Below are positions 17,663 through 26,071 of a stretch of DNA of 64,000 nt, piece after piece. The translations under genes were made by a program, and so were the position numbers. A model generated the notes under the pieces. The model had not been told where the DNA came from. It saw only the letters and a program-made list of their open reading frames with translations, and searched no databases. Where the stretch lies: NCBI RefSeq assembly GCF_021233355.1, contig NZ_CP089507.1, forward strand, positions 248,001-312,000, given 5' to 3'. The stretch comes from Luteimonas fraxinea. Its GTDB lineage: Bacteria; Pseudomonadota; Gammaproteobacteria; Xanthomonadales; Xanthomonadaceae. How positions within the stretch are numbered: the stretch's first letter is position 1; each line of letters starts with the position of its first letter.

Positions 17663-18692
17663 TCGACGGCTCTCCACTGGACGATGAGGCAGTGGCAGTG
17701 CCACTCGAATCACGGATCACGAGAGCGGGTTCGAGCAGCGCGGTGTGTACCGCGGTCTCCGTCTCCCCTGCACCCTCGATCTCCAGCAGCGCCTTCAATG
17801 CGCGCGCGCCCAGTTCAGCGATGTCGACGCGCATCGTCGTTAGCGATGGGTGAACGTAGCGTGCAAGCGGAATATCGTCGAAACCCACCACCGCGATGTC
17901 CGCAGGCGTGCGTACGCCGCCGCGGCCGAGTGCATACAGACAGCCGATCGCCATCATGTCGTTCGCAGCGAACACCGCATCGGGACGCGACTCCAATGCG
18001 AGCAGGGCCTGCCCCGCACGATGTCCGGAGTCTTCGTCGAACTGGCCCGGCAGTTCCCACGGGGTATACGTCTCGCCCGCTGCGGCCAAGGCATCGCGAT
18101 AGCCGCGTTTGCGTTCGCGTGCGTCGTCGTTGTCTTCGGGTCCGTCGATGAAGGCGATACGCGTGTAACCCGCGTCGACCAGATGCGCGACCATCGCGCG
18201 CGCACCGCCGTAGTTGTCAATGCCGACCGACAGCTGCGGCCGGCCCTGCGCGGCGTTGATCAGCACCATCGGCAGGCTGGCGTCGACGTTGCGCTCGAGG
18301 AAATCGACGTCATGCACGTAGGGCGACATCAGCAGCAGACCGTCGACGCGGCCGCGCATCGCACGCAGCGCCGCGCCCTGCTCTTCGGGATTGCCGTGAT
18401 AGCTCGACACCAGCAGGTGCTGACCGCGGGTGCGCGCCACCTGGTCGATGCCGCGCATCAGTTCGGAGAAGAACTCGCCGTGGATGTCGGGCAGCACCAC
18501 CCCGACGGTCTGGGTGCGCCGGCTGCTGAGGCTGCGCGCGGCGTGGTGCGGGCTGTAACGCAGTTCGGCGGCGACGGCGAGGACACGCTCGCGCACCGCT
18601 TCGGCGACGTTCTGGTGGCCGTTGAGGGCGCGCGACACCGTCGCCACCGACACACTGGCCGCCTTGGCCACATCCTTGATCGTCACGCTCAA
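17652..18692 (-). CDS. LacI-family transcriptional regulator (TTG start)
   Basis: The 346-residue protein opens with the LacI helix-turn-helix (TIKDVAKAASVSVATVSR) and continues as a periplasmic-binding-protein-like effector domain. The best start is TTG 18692, which has GGGAGGG about six bases upstream and begins the protein right at the DNA-binding domain. Longer reading has no ribosome site. An operator of the LacI type lies 33 bp upstream, suggesting autorepression. It probably represses the glucan locus until a sugar from the pathway binds. The actual inducer is unknown. Confidence 0.92.
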   Translation of the reverse strand: MSVTIKDVAKAASVSVATVSRALNGHQNVAEAVRERVLAVAAELRYSPHHAARSLSSRRTQTVGVVLPDIHGEFFSELMRGIDQVARTRGQHLLVSSYHGNPEEQGAALRAMRGRVDGLLLMSPYVHDVDFLERNVDASLPMVLINAAQGRPQLSVGIDNYGGARAMVAHLVDAGYTRIAFIDGPEDNDDARERKRGYRDALAAAGETYTPWELPGQFDEDSGHRAGQALLALESRPDAVFAANDMMAIGCLYALGRGGVRTPADIAVVGFDDIPLARYVHPSLTTMRVDIAELGARALKALLEIEGAGETETAVHTALLEPALVIRDSSGTATASSSSGEPSNRS

Positions 18693-18725
18693 ACCGCACC
18701 CTCCCGCTCTCGCGATGGGCCGGAC

Positions 18726-18741
18726 TGTAAGCGTTTCCACA
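18726..18741. promoter_or_regulatory. LacI-family operator, autoregulatory
   Basis: TGTAAGCGTTTCCA (18726-18739) fits TGnAAnCGnTTnCA at all ten fixed positions; the outer bases CA extend the similarity. It sits upstream of the lacI start codon at 18692. Together with the sites at 479 and 14335 it defines the predicted regulon. Confidence 0.7.
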
Positions 18742-18835
18742 ACGTCATGTAAACCAGATGTAACGAAACATCGATGCTGCACTGCACTATAAATGCAGCG
18801 ATCTGCGGCCTATTTCGCCGATCGTGCGATCGCGC

Positions 18836-19135
18836 TCACGGCAGTACCTGGCGGAACGGCCGAACCTCGACGCGCACGTAGACGCCGGCATCCACATACG
18901 GATCGGCATCCGCCCACGCGCGCGCATCCGCCAGCGAGTCGAATTCGGCGATGACGATGCTGCCGCTGAAGCCCGCCGGACCTGGATCTTCGGCATCGAT
19001 CGCCGGGCACGGACCAGCCAGCAGCAACCGTCCCGCATCGCGCAGCGCGACCAGACGCGCGAGGTGCGCCGGGCGTGCCTCGCCGCGGCGGGCGAGCACG
19101 TCTTCGCCGTCATAGCCTTCGATCGCGTACCACAT
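18836..19135 (-). CDS. YciI-like protein
   Basis: A 99-residue ferredoxin-like-fold protein of the YciI family, recognisable by the opening [12 protein letters not shown], the central [10 protein letters not shown] and the end [11 protein letters not shown]. YciI-type proteins are small, often dimeric, and of uncertain biochemical role. The ATG at 19135 matches the usual family start; the open frame extends further upstream only because of base composition. It lies divergent from scpA and downstream of nothing obvious. Confidence 0.8.
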   Translation of the reverse strand: MWYAIEGYDGEDVLARRGEARPAHLARLVALRDAGRLLLAGPCPAIDAEDPGPAGFSGSIVIAEFDSLADARAWADADPYVDAGVYVRVEVRPFRQVLP

Positions 19136-19526
19136 GGCAATTCCCGTCCGTTCGTGAGGCGCGAAGTGTAGCGAGCGCACCCGCTGGACAGGTCCGGCAG
19201 GCACCGCGTACTCTGTGCACCAGCATCCGGCCAGTTCGCCGCCCGTCACGTCTTCAGACGCTGCCGCACGCGGTCGCCCCACCGGCCCGGTCCAACGCCC
19301 TTCCGATCTCCGCGCCTGCCCCGCATGCAGACGCGCTTCGCGCTTGGCGACGACCGACCCAGACGAAGATGTTCCGCAGCACCGTTGTCCCCGCGCCGGC
19401 CCGAGCCGCGCAACCGACCGGATCCGCTTTCGAGCGGCCCGCCGAGCCGTCGCCCCGCCCTGCCAGCGATCCACTGCCCGTGATCCATTCTCCGCGCCCG
19501 AGCGCCCCGCCGCTGTTGCCTATCGA
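19136..19526. other. 391-bp intergenic region between yciI and scpA
   Basis: Divergent genes flank this stretch, so it should hold promoters for both, but I see no convincing -10/-35 pair. The frame of scpA stays open back to ~19215. That extension is rich in Arg, Pro and Ala and lacks family similarity, so I treat it as non-coding. Confidence 0.5.
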
Positions 19527-20432
19527 ATGACACAGCCTGCATCCGACGCCAAGGCGTCCGCCCATGCCGTCCAGCCGCAACAGCAGGAATTCCCGCTGGC
19601 GCTGGTGCACGGCCAGCCGGTGCTGCAGATCCCGCAGGATCTGTACATCCCGCCGGATGCGCTGGAAGTCATCCTCGACGCGTTCGAGGGCCCGCTCGAC
19701 CTGTTGCTCTACCTGATCCGCCGCCAGAACCTCGACATCCTCGACATCCCGGTCGCCGACATCACCAAGCAGTACGTCGCCTACATCGGCGTGATGCAGG
19801 AGCTGCGGTTCGAACTCGCCGCCGAATATCTGGTGATGGCCGCGATCCTGGCCGAGATCAAATCGCGGATGCTGCTGCCGCGCCCGCCGGCCGACGAACT
19901 CGACGAAGGCGACCCGCGCGCGGAGCTGGTACGACGGCTGCAGGAGTACGAACGTTTCAAGCAGGCGGCCGAAGACATCGACCGGCTGCCGCGCCAGGAT
20001 CGCGACACCGCGCCGGCGCAAGCCACATTGCCGGAGCGCACGATCAACCGCGATCCGCCGCCGGTCGATCTGCGCGAGATGCTGCTGGCGCTGCACGACG
20101 TGCTCAAGCGCGCCGAGCTGTTCACCGGTCATGCGATCCGTCGCGATGCCCTGAGCGTGCGCCAGCGCATGGGCGAAGTGCTGACCCGGCTCACCGGCGG
20201 TCATTTCCACCGCTTCGAGTCGCTGTTCGAACCCGAGGAGGGCCGCCTGGGCGTCGTGGTGACGTTCCTGTCGATCCTCGAGCTCACCAAGGAACGCCTG
20301 CTCGACATCGTGCAGGAGGCGCCGCTGGCGCCGATCTACATCAAGTCGCTCGCCGATGCCGACGGCGCCGCGCCGCCGACGACCTTCTCCAGCGAGTTCG
20401 ACGATGACGTTCCCGAACCCGCCCAGTCCTGA
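19527..20432 (+). CDS. scpA: Segregation and condensation protein A
   Basis: The 301-residue kleisin carries the ScpA signature FEGPLDLLLYLIRRQNLDI near residue 55 and the winged-helix C-terminus with VVVTFLSILELTKE. With SMC and ScpB it forms the condensin-like complex that compacts and segregates the chromosome. The start at ATG 19527 gives a short variable N-terminus. scpB follows 28 bp later. Confidence 0.93.
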   Translation: MTQPASDAKASAHAVQPQQQEFPLALVHGQPVLQIPQDLYIPPDALEVILDAFEGPLDLLLYLIRRQNLDILDIPVADITKQYVAYIGVMQELRFELAAEYLVMAAILAEIKSRMLLPRPPADELDEGDPRAELVRRLQEYERFKQAAEDIDRLPRQDRDTAPAQATLPERTINRDPPPVDLREMLLALHDVLKRAELFTGHAIRRDALSVRQRMGEVLTRLTGGHFHRFESLFEPEEGRLGVVVTFLSILELTKERLLDIVQEAPLAPIYIKSLADADGAAPPTTFSSEFDDDVPEPAQS

Positions 20433-20460
20433 CCACCGACCGGATCTCCGAACAGTCCCG

Positions 20461-21348
20461 ATGGAACAGACCGTCATCAATCGCATCGTCGAAGCGGCCC
20501 TGCTCGCCTCGTCGCAGCCGCTGACCGTGGCGCAGCTGGAAACGCTGTTCACGCTCGACGAACCCGCGCCCGAGGGCAGCCTCAAGCAGGCGCTCGTCGA
20601 TCTGCAGGCCGCCTGCGCCGATCGCGGTGTGGAACTCGTGGAGCTGGCTTCGGGCTGGCGCTACCAGGTGCGCGGCGACGTGCACGGCTGGGTGTCCCGG
20701 CTGTGGACCGAGCGCCAGACCAAGTACACGCGCGCCACGCTGGAAACCCTGGCACTGATCGCCTATCGCCAGCCGATCACCCGCGGCGAGATCGAGCAGG
20801 TGCGCGGTGTGGCGACCAACAGCAACATCATCAAGGCGCTCGAAGAGCGCGAGTGGATCCGCGTCGTCGGCCACCGCGACATGCCGGGCCGCCCGGAACT
20901 GCTCGGTACAACGAAGGGTTTTCTCGATTACTTCGGCTTGCGTCGTCTCGACGACCTGCCGCCGCTGTCGGAACTCAAGGATTTCGCCGAGCTCGATCCG
21001 CAGATGCGCTTCGCCGGCACCGACGCTTCGGACCGCTCGGTCGGCGGCATCGCGTCCGCCAACGACGACACCGCGGCTGACGACGCCGATCCCGATACCG
21101 ACGACGCAGACGACAGTACAGACGACGCGGACGAAGGCAGCGACATCGCCTCCGCCGACGACGACGTTCCGCACGACGTGCAGGACGCCGGAGCAGCACC
21201 CGGAGACAACGACGGCGACAGCGCCGGCGACGCATCCGATGACGACACCCAGACCCCGTCGGACATTCCGTCCGACGACGACACCGCAACACCCAACGCA
21301 CAAGACGCCCTCGCCGCAGACGGCGACAGCGACCGGAGCCATTCATGA
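20461..21348 (+). CDS. scpB: Segregation and condensation protein B with acidic tail
   Basis: A 295-residue protein. Residues 1-180 form the tandem winged-helix ScpB core (RIVEAALLASSQPLT, TLALIAYRQPITRGEIE, GTTKGFLDYFGL). Residues ~200-295 are a low-complexity Asp/Ala-rich tail, far longer than in E. coli-type relatives. It works with ScpA and SMC in chromosome compaction. The ATG at 20461 matches the conserved family start; an earlier ATG at 20404 overlaps scpA and is less likely. Its stop overlaps the rluB start (ATGA), suggesting coupled translation. Confidence 0.92.
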   Translation: MEQTVINRIVEAALLASSQPLTVAQLETLFTLDEPAPEGSLKQALVDLQAACADRGVELVELASGWRYQVRGDVHGWVSRLWTERQTKYTRATLETLALIAYRQPITRGEIEQVRGVATNSNIIKALEEREWIRVVGHRDMPGRPELLGTTKGFLDYFGLRRLDDLPPLSELKDFAELDPQMRFAGTDASDRSVGGIASANDDTAADDADPDTDDADDSTDDADEGSDIASADDDVPHDVQDAGAAPGDNDGDSAGDASDDDTQTPSDIPSDDDTATPNAQDALAADGDSDRSHS

Positions 21349-23018
21349 CGCAACAACGCAATACCGACAAACCCGCCCGTTCCCCGCTGTCGCTCAAGCG
21401 CGGCGAAGCCCCGGCCGCGGATGCCGCGCCTAAGCTCGAAGAGCGCCTGCACAAGGTGCTGGCCCAGGCCGGCCTCGGCTCGCGCCGCGCGCTCGAACAG
21501 CGCATCGCCGACGGCCTGGTCAAGGTCAACGGTGAAGTCGCCCAGACCGGCATGTCGATCAAGGGCAGCGACCGCATCGAGCTCGACGGCAAGGTGTTCG
21601 TCGCCAGTGCGCTGACCGAACCGGCGCGCGTGCTGATCTACAACAAGCCCGAAGGCGAAGTCACCACGCGCGAAGATCCTGAAGGCCGTCCGACGATCTT
21701 CGAGGCTTTGCCCGCGCTCAAGGGGGCGCGCTGGATCGCGATCGGCCGCCTCGACATCAACACCACCGGCCTGCTGCTGCTGACCACCGACGGCGAACTC
21801 GCGAACGCGATGATGCATCCGTCGTACGAAGTCGAGCGCGAGTACGTGTGCCGCGTGCGCGCGCCGGAGGGCGAAGAGACGGTGTCCGACAAGCTCGTCG
21901 ATCGCCTCAAGCGCGGCGTCGCGCTGGAAGACGGTCCGGCGAAGTTCGACGAGATCGAACGCATCGGCGGCACCGATTCGCACGACTGGTTCCAGGTGCT
22001 GCTCAAGGAAGGCCGCAACCGCGAGGTGCGCCGCCTGTGGGAATCGCAGGGCTGCCAGGTCAGCCGCCTCAAGCGCGTGCGCTACGGCCAGGTCACGCTG
22101 CCGCAGCCGCTGCTGCGCGGCCAGTCGCAGGAACTGGCGGATGTGCAGGTCGAATCGCTGCGCAAGGAACTCAAGCTCGAGGAAGGTCCGCCGCCGGCGT
22201 TGACGCTGCAGCCGGTCATCGGCCAGCGCAAGGCCGCCAAGTCGACCGTGCATCTGGGCAAGGGCGGCGCCGGCAAGGCCTACGTCAACGGCCAGAACAG
22301 TGGCGCGGATGAAGGTCGCGAGTTGCGTCGCTTCGACCACGTGCGCGAAGACCGCGGCCGTGGCCGTGGCGGTCCGCGCAAGCCGCACGGCGGCCTGACG
22401 GTCAGCGGCGACGCCGCAGCCAAGCAGTCGCAGAAGCCGTTCAAGCAGCGCGCCGACAAGGGTGCGCGTGCCCTGCCCGAGGGCAATCCCGCCGCGTTCC
22501 GTACCTGGTACGTGCCGGACGGCGTGGAGACCGGCCCGACCGGTCACCGCAATGCCGACGGCCGCGGCCCGAAGAAGCCCTACGGCGGCGGCGCAGGCGG
22601 CCCCGGTGGCGCGAAGAAGCGCGGTCCCGGTGGCCCCGGCGGCGCAGGACAGGGTCCGCGCGGTGCGGGCGGCGGCGGTCCGCGTGGTCCGGGCGGCGGT
22701 GGTGGTGGTGGCGGACAGGGTCCGTGGGCCTCGCGTCCGGCCGGTGGCGGTGGTGGTCCGGGTCGCCCGCGTGCGCCGTACGGTCACCCCGACAGCGCGC
22801 CGAGCTTCCCGTCCGATCATGCCAATCCGGGTGGCTTCAATCCGAACGCCGGCCCGCGCGGTCCGCGTCCGGGCGGCGGCAACCGCGGCTCGAAGGGTCC
22901 GGGTGGCCCCGGCGCACGTGGCCCCGGTGGTCCCGGCGGTGGCAATCGTGGTCCGGGCGGACGTCCGCCGGGCGGCGGCAATCGCGGCCCGCGCAGTGGC
23001 GGTGGCGGCGGTCGCTGA
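21345..23018 (+). CDS. rluB: 23S rRNA pseudouridine synthase RluB with long Gly/Arg/Pro-rich tail
   Basis: The 557-residue protein has an S4 RNA-binding domain at ~30-90 (LEERLHKVLAQAGLGSRR) and a RsuA/RluB/E/F catalytic domain at ~95-270. Its motif GRLDINTTGLLL carries the catalytic aspartate D137, which makes pseudouridine in helix 80/89 regions of 23S rRNA. Residues ~330-557 are disordered, full of GG, PRG and RGP repeats. That resembles RGG-type RNA-binding tails and roughly doubles the usual size. It is translationally coupled to scpB and followed by a strong terminator. Confidence 0.92.
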   Translation: MTQQRNTDKPARSPLSLKRGEAPAADAAPKLEERLHKVLAQAGLGSRRALEQRIADGLVKVNGEVAQTGMSIKGSDRIELDGKVFVASALTEPARVLIYNKPEGEVTTREDPEGRPTIFEALPALKGARWIAIGRLDINTTGLLLLTTDGELANAMMHPSYEVEREYVCRVRAPEGEETVSDKLVDRLKRGVALEDGPAKFDEIERIGGTDSHDWFQVLLKEGRNREVRRLWESQGCQVSRLKRVRYGQVTLPQPLLRGQSQELADVQVESLRKELKLEEGPPPALTLQPVIGQRKAAKSTVHLGKGGAGKAYVNGQNSGADEGRELRRFDHVREDRGRGRGGPRKPHGGLTVSGDAAAKQSQKPFKQRADKGARALPEGNPAAFRTWYVPDGVETGPTGHRNADGRGPKKPYGGGAGGPGGAKKRGPGGPGGAGQGPRGAGGGGPRGPGGGGGGGGQGPWASRPAGGGGGPGRPRAPYGHPDSAPSFPSDHANPGGFNPNAGPRGPRPGGGNRGSKGPGGPGARGPGGPGGGNRGPGGRPPGGGNRGPRSGGGGGR

Positions 23019-23045
23019 TCGCACGCACATCGTGATGTGTTGACG

Positions 23046-23074
23046 CACGGGGCCTTCGGGCCCCGTGTTCGTTT
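23046..23074 (+). terminator. Rho-independent terminator of scpA-scpB-rluB
   Basis: A 9-bp GC-rich stem (CACGGGGCC/GGCCCCGTG) closes a TTCG tetraloop and is followed by GTTCGTTT. It stands 28 bp after the rluB stop. Confidence 0.75.
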
Positions 23075-23138
23075 GTGACCTCTGCTTTCCGGTGCGCGTC
23101 GCTCGCTAGACTCGACGTTTCTTCCGAAGAGTCCGCCC

Positions 23139-23588
23139 ATGACCATCACCGGCGACGCCATCAACGATCTGATCCGCGCGAACGCGCCGGCGGCGATGCA
23201 CGCCCTGCTGCCGCCACCGTGCCTGCTCGACATGGAAGGCGAGTTTCTCGAGTACGAAGACGGCGTGCGCATGTCGCTGCGCTTTCCGGTGCTGCCGCGC
23301 TATCGCAATCCGATGGGCAACATGCAGGGCGGTTTCATCGTCGCCGCGCTCGACAACACACTGGGGCCGCTCTCGTATCTGATCGCGCCACCGAGCGTCA
23401 CCGCGACGCTCAATGCGCAGTATCTGCGACCGGTCACGCCGGAGACCACGCACATCATCTGCGAGGCGCGCCTCGTCGCGCGCACGCGCAACGTGCTGCA
23501 TCTCGCAGCCGAAGCGCGCGGCGAAGACGGCAAGGTGTTCGTGCTGTGCCAGGCCACGCAACAGATCCTGCCGCCGCGCAGCGGCTGA
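23139..23588 (+). CDS. PaaI-family hotdog-fold thioesterase
   Basis: The 149-residue protein has the hotdog pattern of PaaI/YdiI-type acyl-CoA thioesterases: NPMGNMQGGFIVAALDNT at ~64-81 places the central helix and conserved HGG-like turn (here MQGG), followed by TATLNAQYLRPV. It probably hydrolyses an acyl-CoA thioester in the cytoplasm; the acyl group cannot be predicted. The histidine often found before GG is replaced by Gln, as in several subfamilies. Confidence 0.8.
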   Translation: MTITGDAINDLIRANAPAAMHALLPPPCLLDMEGEFLEYEDGVRMSLRFPVLPRYRNPMGNMQGGFIVAALDNTLGPLSYLIAPPSVTATLNAQYLRPVTPETTHIICEARLVARTRNVLHLAAEARGEDGKVFVLCQATQQILPPRSG

Positions 23589-23661
23589 GACTTCATAGCC
23601 GCTTCACCGCGACGCCATCGGCGCTCCATCCGCGCGATCGAGACTCGTGTCTCCCCCGTGG

Positions 23662-24789
23662 ATGGAGACCGCCGGTTTGGATGGATACGCGCAATTCGAT
23701 TTCGATGTCGTCGTGGTGGGCGCGAGTTTCGCCGGCGCCGCGTGTGCGCTCGCCGCGCGCGAAGCGGGCCTGCGGGTCTGCGTGCTCGAACGCAAGCACG
23801 ATCCCGGCATCCGCCTGCATACGACCGGCATCATCGTCGCCGAAGCGTTCTCGCAGACGCGGCTCGGGCGCATGCCGCCGGCGCTCTGTCGCAAGGTGCC
23901 GCGCGTGCGGCTGTACGCCCCGAGCCTCGACAGCCTGCAGCTGCAGGCCGACGACTACGCGTTCCTGACCACCGACACGCCGAACGTGCTGCGCTGGCTT
24001 GCTGACGAGATGCGCAAGGCCGGCGTCGATCTGCGGCTGATGCAGTCGTTCTCCGATGCGCAGCGCGATGGCGATGGCTGGCAGATCGCAGGGCTCGGCA
24101 GCACGCGCTGGCTGATCGGCGCCGACGGCGCGAAGTCACGCGTCGCCCAGCGCGCCGGTCTGGGTCTGGTCGACGCATTTCTCTACGGCGTCGAACACGA
24201 ATTCCACGGCGCCACGTTGGCGGAACCCGACGCCCTGCACTGCTTCATCGACCGCGCGCTCGCGCCCGGTTACATCGGCTGGGCCGCGCAGTCGCCGACC
24301 GGCGTGCAGCTCGGACTCGCGTTCCGGCATCGCGCGGATCGCCACGGCGTGCCGGATATCGGCAGCTTCCGCACACGCGTTGGCACACGCCTGGGACTGC
24401 CGTCGACCCTGCAGCCTGATTCAACGCGCGCCGGCCTGATTCCCTGCGGCGGACCGGTCGAACGCCTCGCCGCACCCGGCGTGATCCTGACCGGTGATGC
24501 CGCCGGCATCGTGTCGCCGCTGACCGCCGGCGGCATCCATTCGGCGTGGGCGCATGGCGAGGCGATCGGCCGCGCGATCGCGCAGCACCGGCTCGGCGCC
24601 GATATCTCACCAGAGCGGATCGCTGACACCGCCTCGCCACGCTTCCGCGCGAAGCGCTGCCTGCGCTGGGCTTTCGATCATCTGCAGCTGGACTGGCCGG
24701 TGAATCTGCTGCTGCATTCACCGCTGCTGCGTCGCGCCGCCGAGCAGGTCTATTTCCATCGCCGCGGCAGGCGCCGCGGATCCGCATGA
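23662..24789 (+). CDS. FAD-dependent oxidoreductase, geranylgeranyl-reductase-like
   Basis: The 375-residue protein begins with a Rossmann FAD-binding motif (VVVVGASFAGAACALAAR), has a second nucleotide-binding segment (LIGADGAKSRVAQRAG) and the GD motif ILTGDAAGIVSPLTAGGIHSAW. This set is typical of the geranylgeranyl reductase/aromatic hydroxylase superfamily. The substrate is unknown; lipid or quinone-like isoprenoids are common for this group. The start is uncertain: ATG 23662 or GTG 23647, neither with a good ribosome site. It converges on the desaturase gene. Confidence 0.75.
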   Translation: METAGLDGYAQFDFDVVVVGASFAGAACALAAREAGLRVCVLERKHDPGIRLHTTGIIVAEAFSQTRLGRMPPALCRKVPRVRLYAPSLDSLQLQADDYAFLTTDTPNVLRWLADEMRKAGVDLRLMQSFSDAQRDGDGWQIAGLGSTRWLIGADGAKSRVAQRAGLGLVDAFLYGVEHEFHGATLAEPDALHCFIDRALAPGYIGWAAQSPTGVQLGLAFRHRADRHGVPDIGSFRTRVGTRLGLPSTLQPDSTRAGLIPCGGPVERLAAPGVILTGDAAGIVSPLTAGGIHSAWAHGEAIGRAIAQHRLGADISPERIADTASPRFRAKRCLRWAFDHLQLDWPVNLLLHSPLLRRAAEQVYFHRRGRRRGSA

Positions 24790-24808
24790 ATCCCGAGCCG
24801 CACATACG

Positions 24809-24838
24809 AAAACGCGCCCGCCGGAGCGGACGCGTTTC
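24809..24838. terminator. Bidirectional terminator between convergent genes
   Basis: A stem AAACGCG/CGCGTTT with an inner CCGC/GCGG helix lies between the FAD oxidoreductase stop (24789) and the desaturase stop (24874). The A- and T-rich outer arms allow use in both directions. Confidence 0.65.
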
Positions 24839-24873
24839 GGGTGCCTCACGTGCAGCGCGTAAGCGCCGCTCGC

Positions 24874-26007
24874 TCAGGCGGTCTGCAGCTTGCGCGAGCC
24901 TGCCGCGCGACGCGGACGACTCGGGAACGCATGCCGCAGGATGCGCCAGGACACTTCACCGAACTGGCGCGGCAGGGAGCCGGTGTTGTACGGCTGGCCG
25001 TAACGCTGGCAGATCTCGCGCACTTCGACTGCGAGCGTGGCGTAGCGATGCGCCGGCACATCGGGGAAGAAGTGGTGCTCGATCTGGTGGCTCAGGTTAC
25101 CGGTCAGCAGGTTCATGACCTTGCCGCCGCCGATGTTCGACGACCCGCGCAGCTGGCGCATGTACCAGTGACCACGCGACTCGTTGCGGATGCTCTCCTT
25201 CGGGAAGGTTTCGACATCGGCAGTGAAGTGCCCGCAGAAGATCACGACGTAGGTCCACACGTTGCGGATACCGTTGGCGACCAGGTTGCCCAGCAGCACC
25301 GGCAGGAAGAACGGACCGGCCAGCAGCGGGAAGATCACATAGTCCTTCACCAGCTGACGCCCCATCTTGCGACCGACCGGCGCGAAATCGCGCGCCAGCT
25401 TGCCCTTGGGCATCTTGCCGGCGAAGAAGCGGCCGAGCTTGAGTTCCTGGATCGCGACGCCCCACTGGAAGTACAGCGCGAACACGACCGCAATCACCGG
25501 CTGCATCAGGTAAAACGGGCGCCAGCGCTGTTCGGGAAAGATGCGCAGCAGGCCGTAGCCGATGTCGTCGTCCATGCCGCGGACGTTGGTGTAGGTGTGG
25601 TGGCGGAAGTTGTGCGAATGACGCCAGTTGTCGCCGGTCGCCATGATGTCCCACTCGTACTTCTTGCTGTCGAGTTCGGGATCGTGCATCCAGTCGTACT
25701 GGCCGTGCATGACGTTGTGGCCGACTTCCATGTTCTCGAGGATCTTGGCCAGCGCCAGGAACACGACACCAGCGATACACGCCGGCCACAGCAGCCACGG
25801 CACGAACGCGCCGCCGATCGCACCGACGAACAGCAGACCGCGACCGAGCACCGCGCAATAGCGCACCCAGCGCACGACGCGGCGGATGTAGGCGGCGTCG
25901 ACCTTGCCGACCTGGGCCATCGTGCGCGTGTGCAACGCGTCGAGCTCGGCGCCGAAGGCATCGAGTTCCTGCGTGGAGAGGCGGCGCGTGGCAGTGAGCT
26001 TGGACAT
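24874..26007 (-). CDS. Membrane fatty acid desaturase
   Basis: The 377-residue protein has the three histidine boxes of membrane di-iron desaturases: HNVMHG, HNFRHH and HQIEHH, plus several hydrophobic segments. It introduces a double bond into an acyl chain, most likely an acyl-CoA or phospholipid acyl group, in the inner membrane. The ATG at 26007 has GGAG six bases upstream. The ferredoxin reductase gene 65 bp upstream would deliver electrons, matching desaturase/reductase pairs such as DesB-DesC of pseudomonads. It is probably controlled by the divergent TetR-type regulator. Confidence 0.9.
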   Translation of the reverse strand: MSKLTATRRLSTQELDAFGAELDALHTRTMAQVGKVDAAYIRRVVRWVRYCAVLGRGLLFVGAIGGAFVPWLLWPACIAGVVFLALAKILENMEVGHNVMHGQYDWMHDPELDSKKYEWDIMATGDNWRHSHNFRHHTYTNVRGMDDDIGYGLLRIFPEQRWRPFYLMQPVIAVVFALYFQWGVAIQELKLGRFFAGKMPKGKLARDFAPVGRKMGRQLVKDYVIFPLLAGPFFLPVLLGNLVANGIRNVWTYVVIFCGHFTADVETFPKESIRNESRGHWYMRQLRGSSNIGGGKVMNLLTGNLSHQIEHHFFPDVPAHRYATLAVEVREICQRYGQPYNTGSLPRQFGEVSWRILRHAFPSRPRRAAGSRKLQTA

Positions 26008-26071
26008 GACGACTCCGGAATTCAAAGCAGGATCTTTCAAAGCAGAGCGGAACGTTTCGACGCGGCGTGTT

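Noticed and set aside
18742..18775. TTTACA and TTACAG hexamers 17 bp apart as the lacI promoter
   Set aside because: The -10 match is too poor (TTACAG against TATAAT) to report as a promoter, although the position is sensible.
19075..19530. Plus-strand frame overlapping yciI and ending at the scpA start (ATGA-like junction)
   Set aside because: It overlaps yciI on the other strand, has Pro/Arg/Ser-rich shadow composition and no ribosome site; the overlap with scpA is coincidental.
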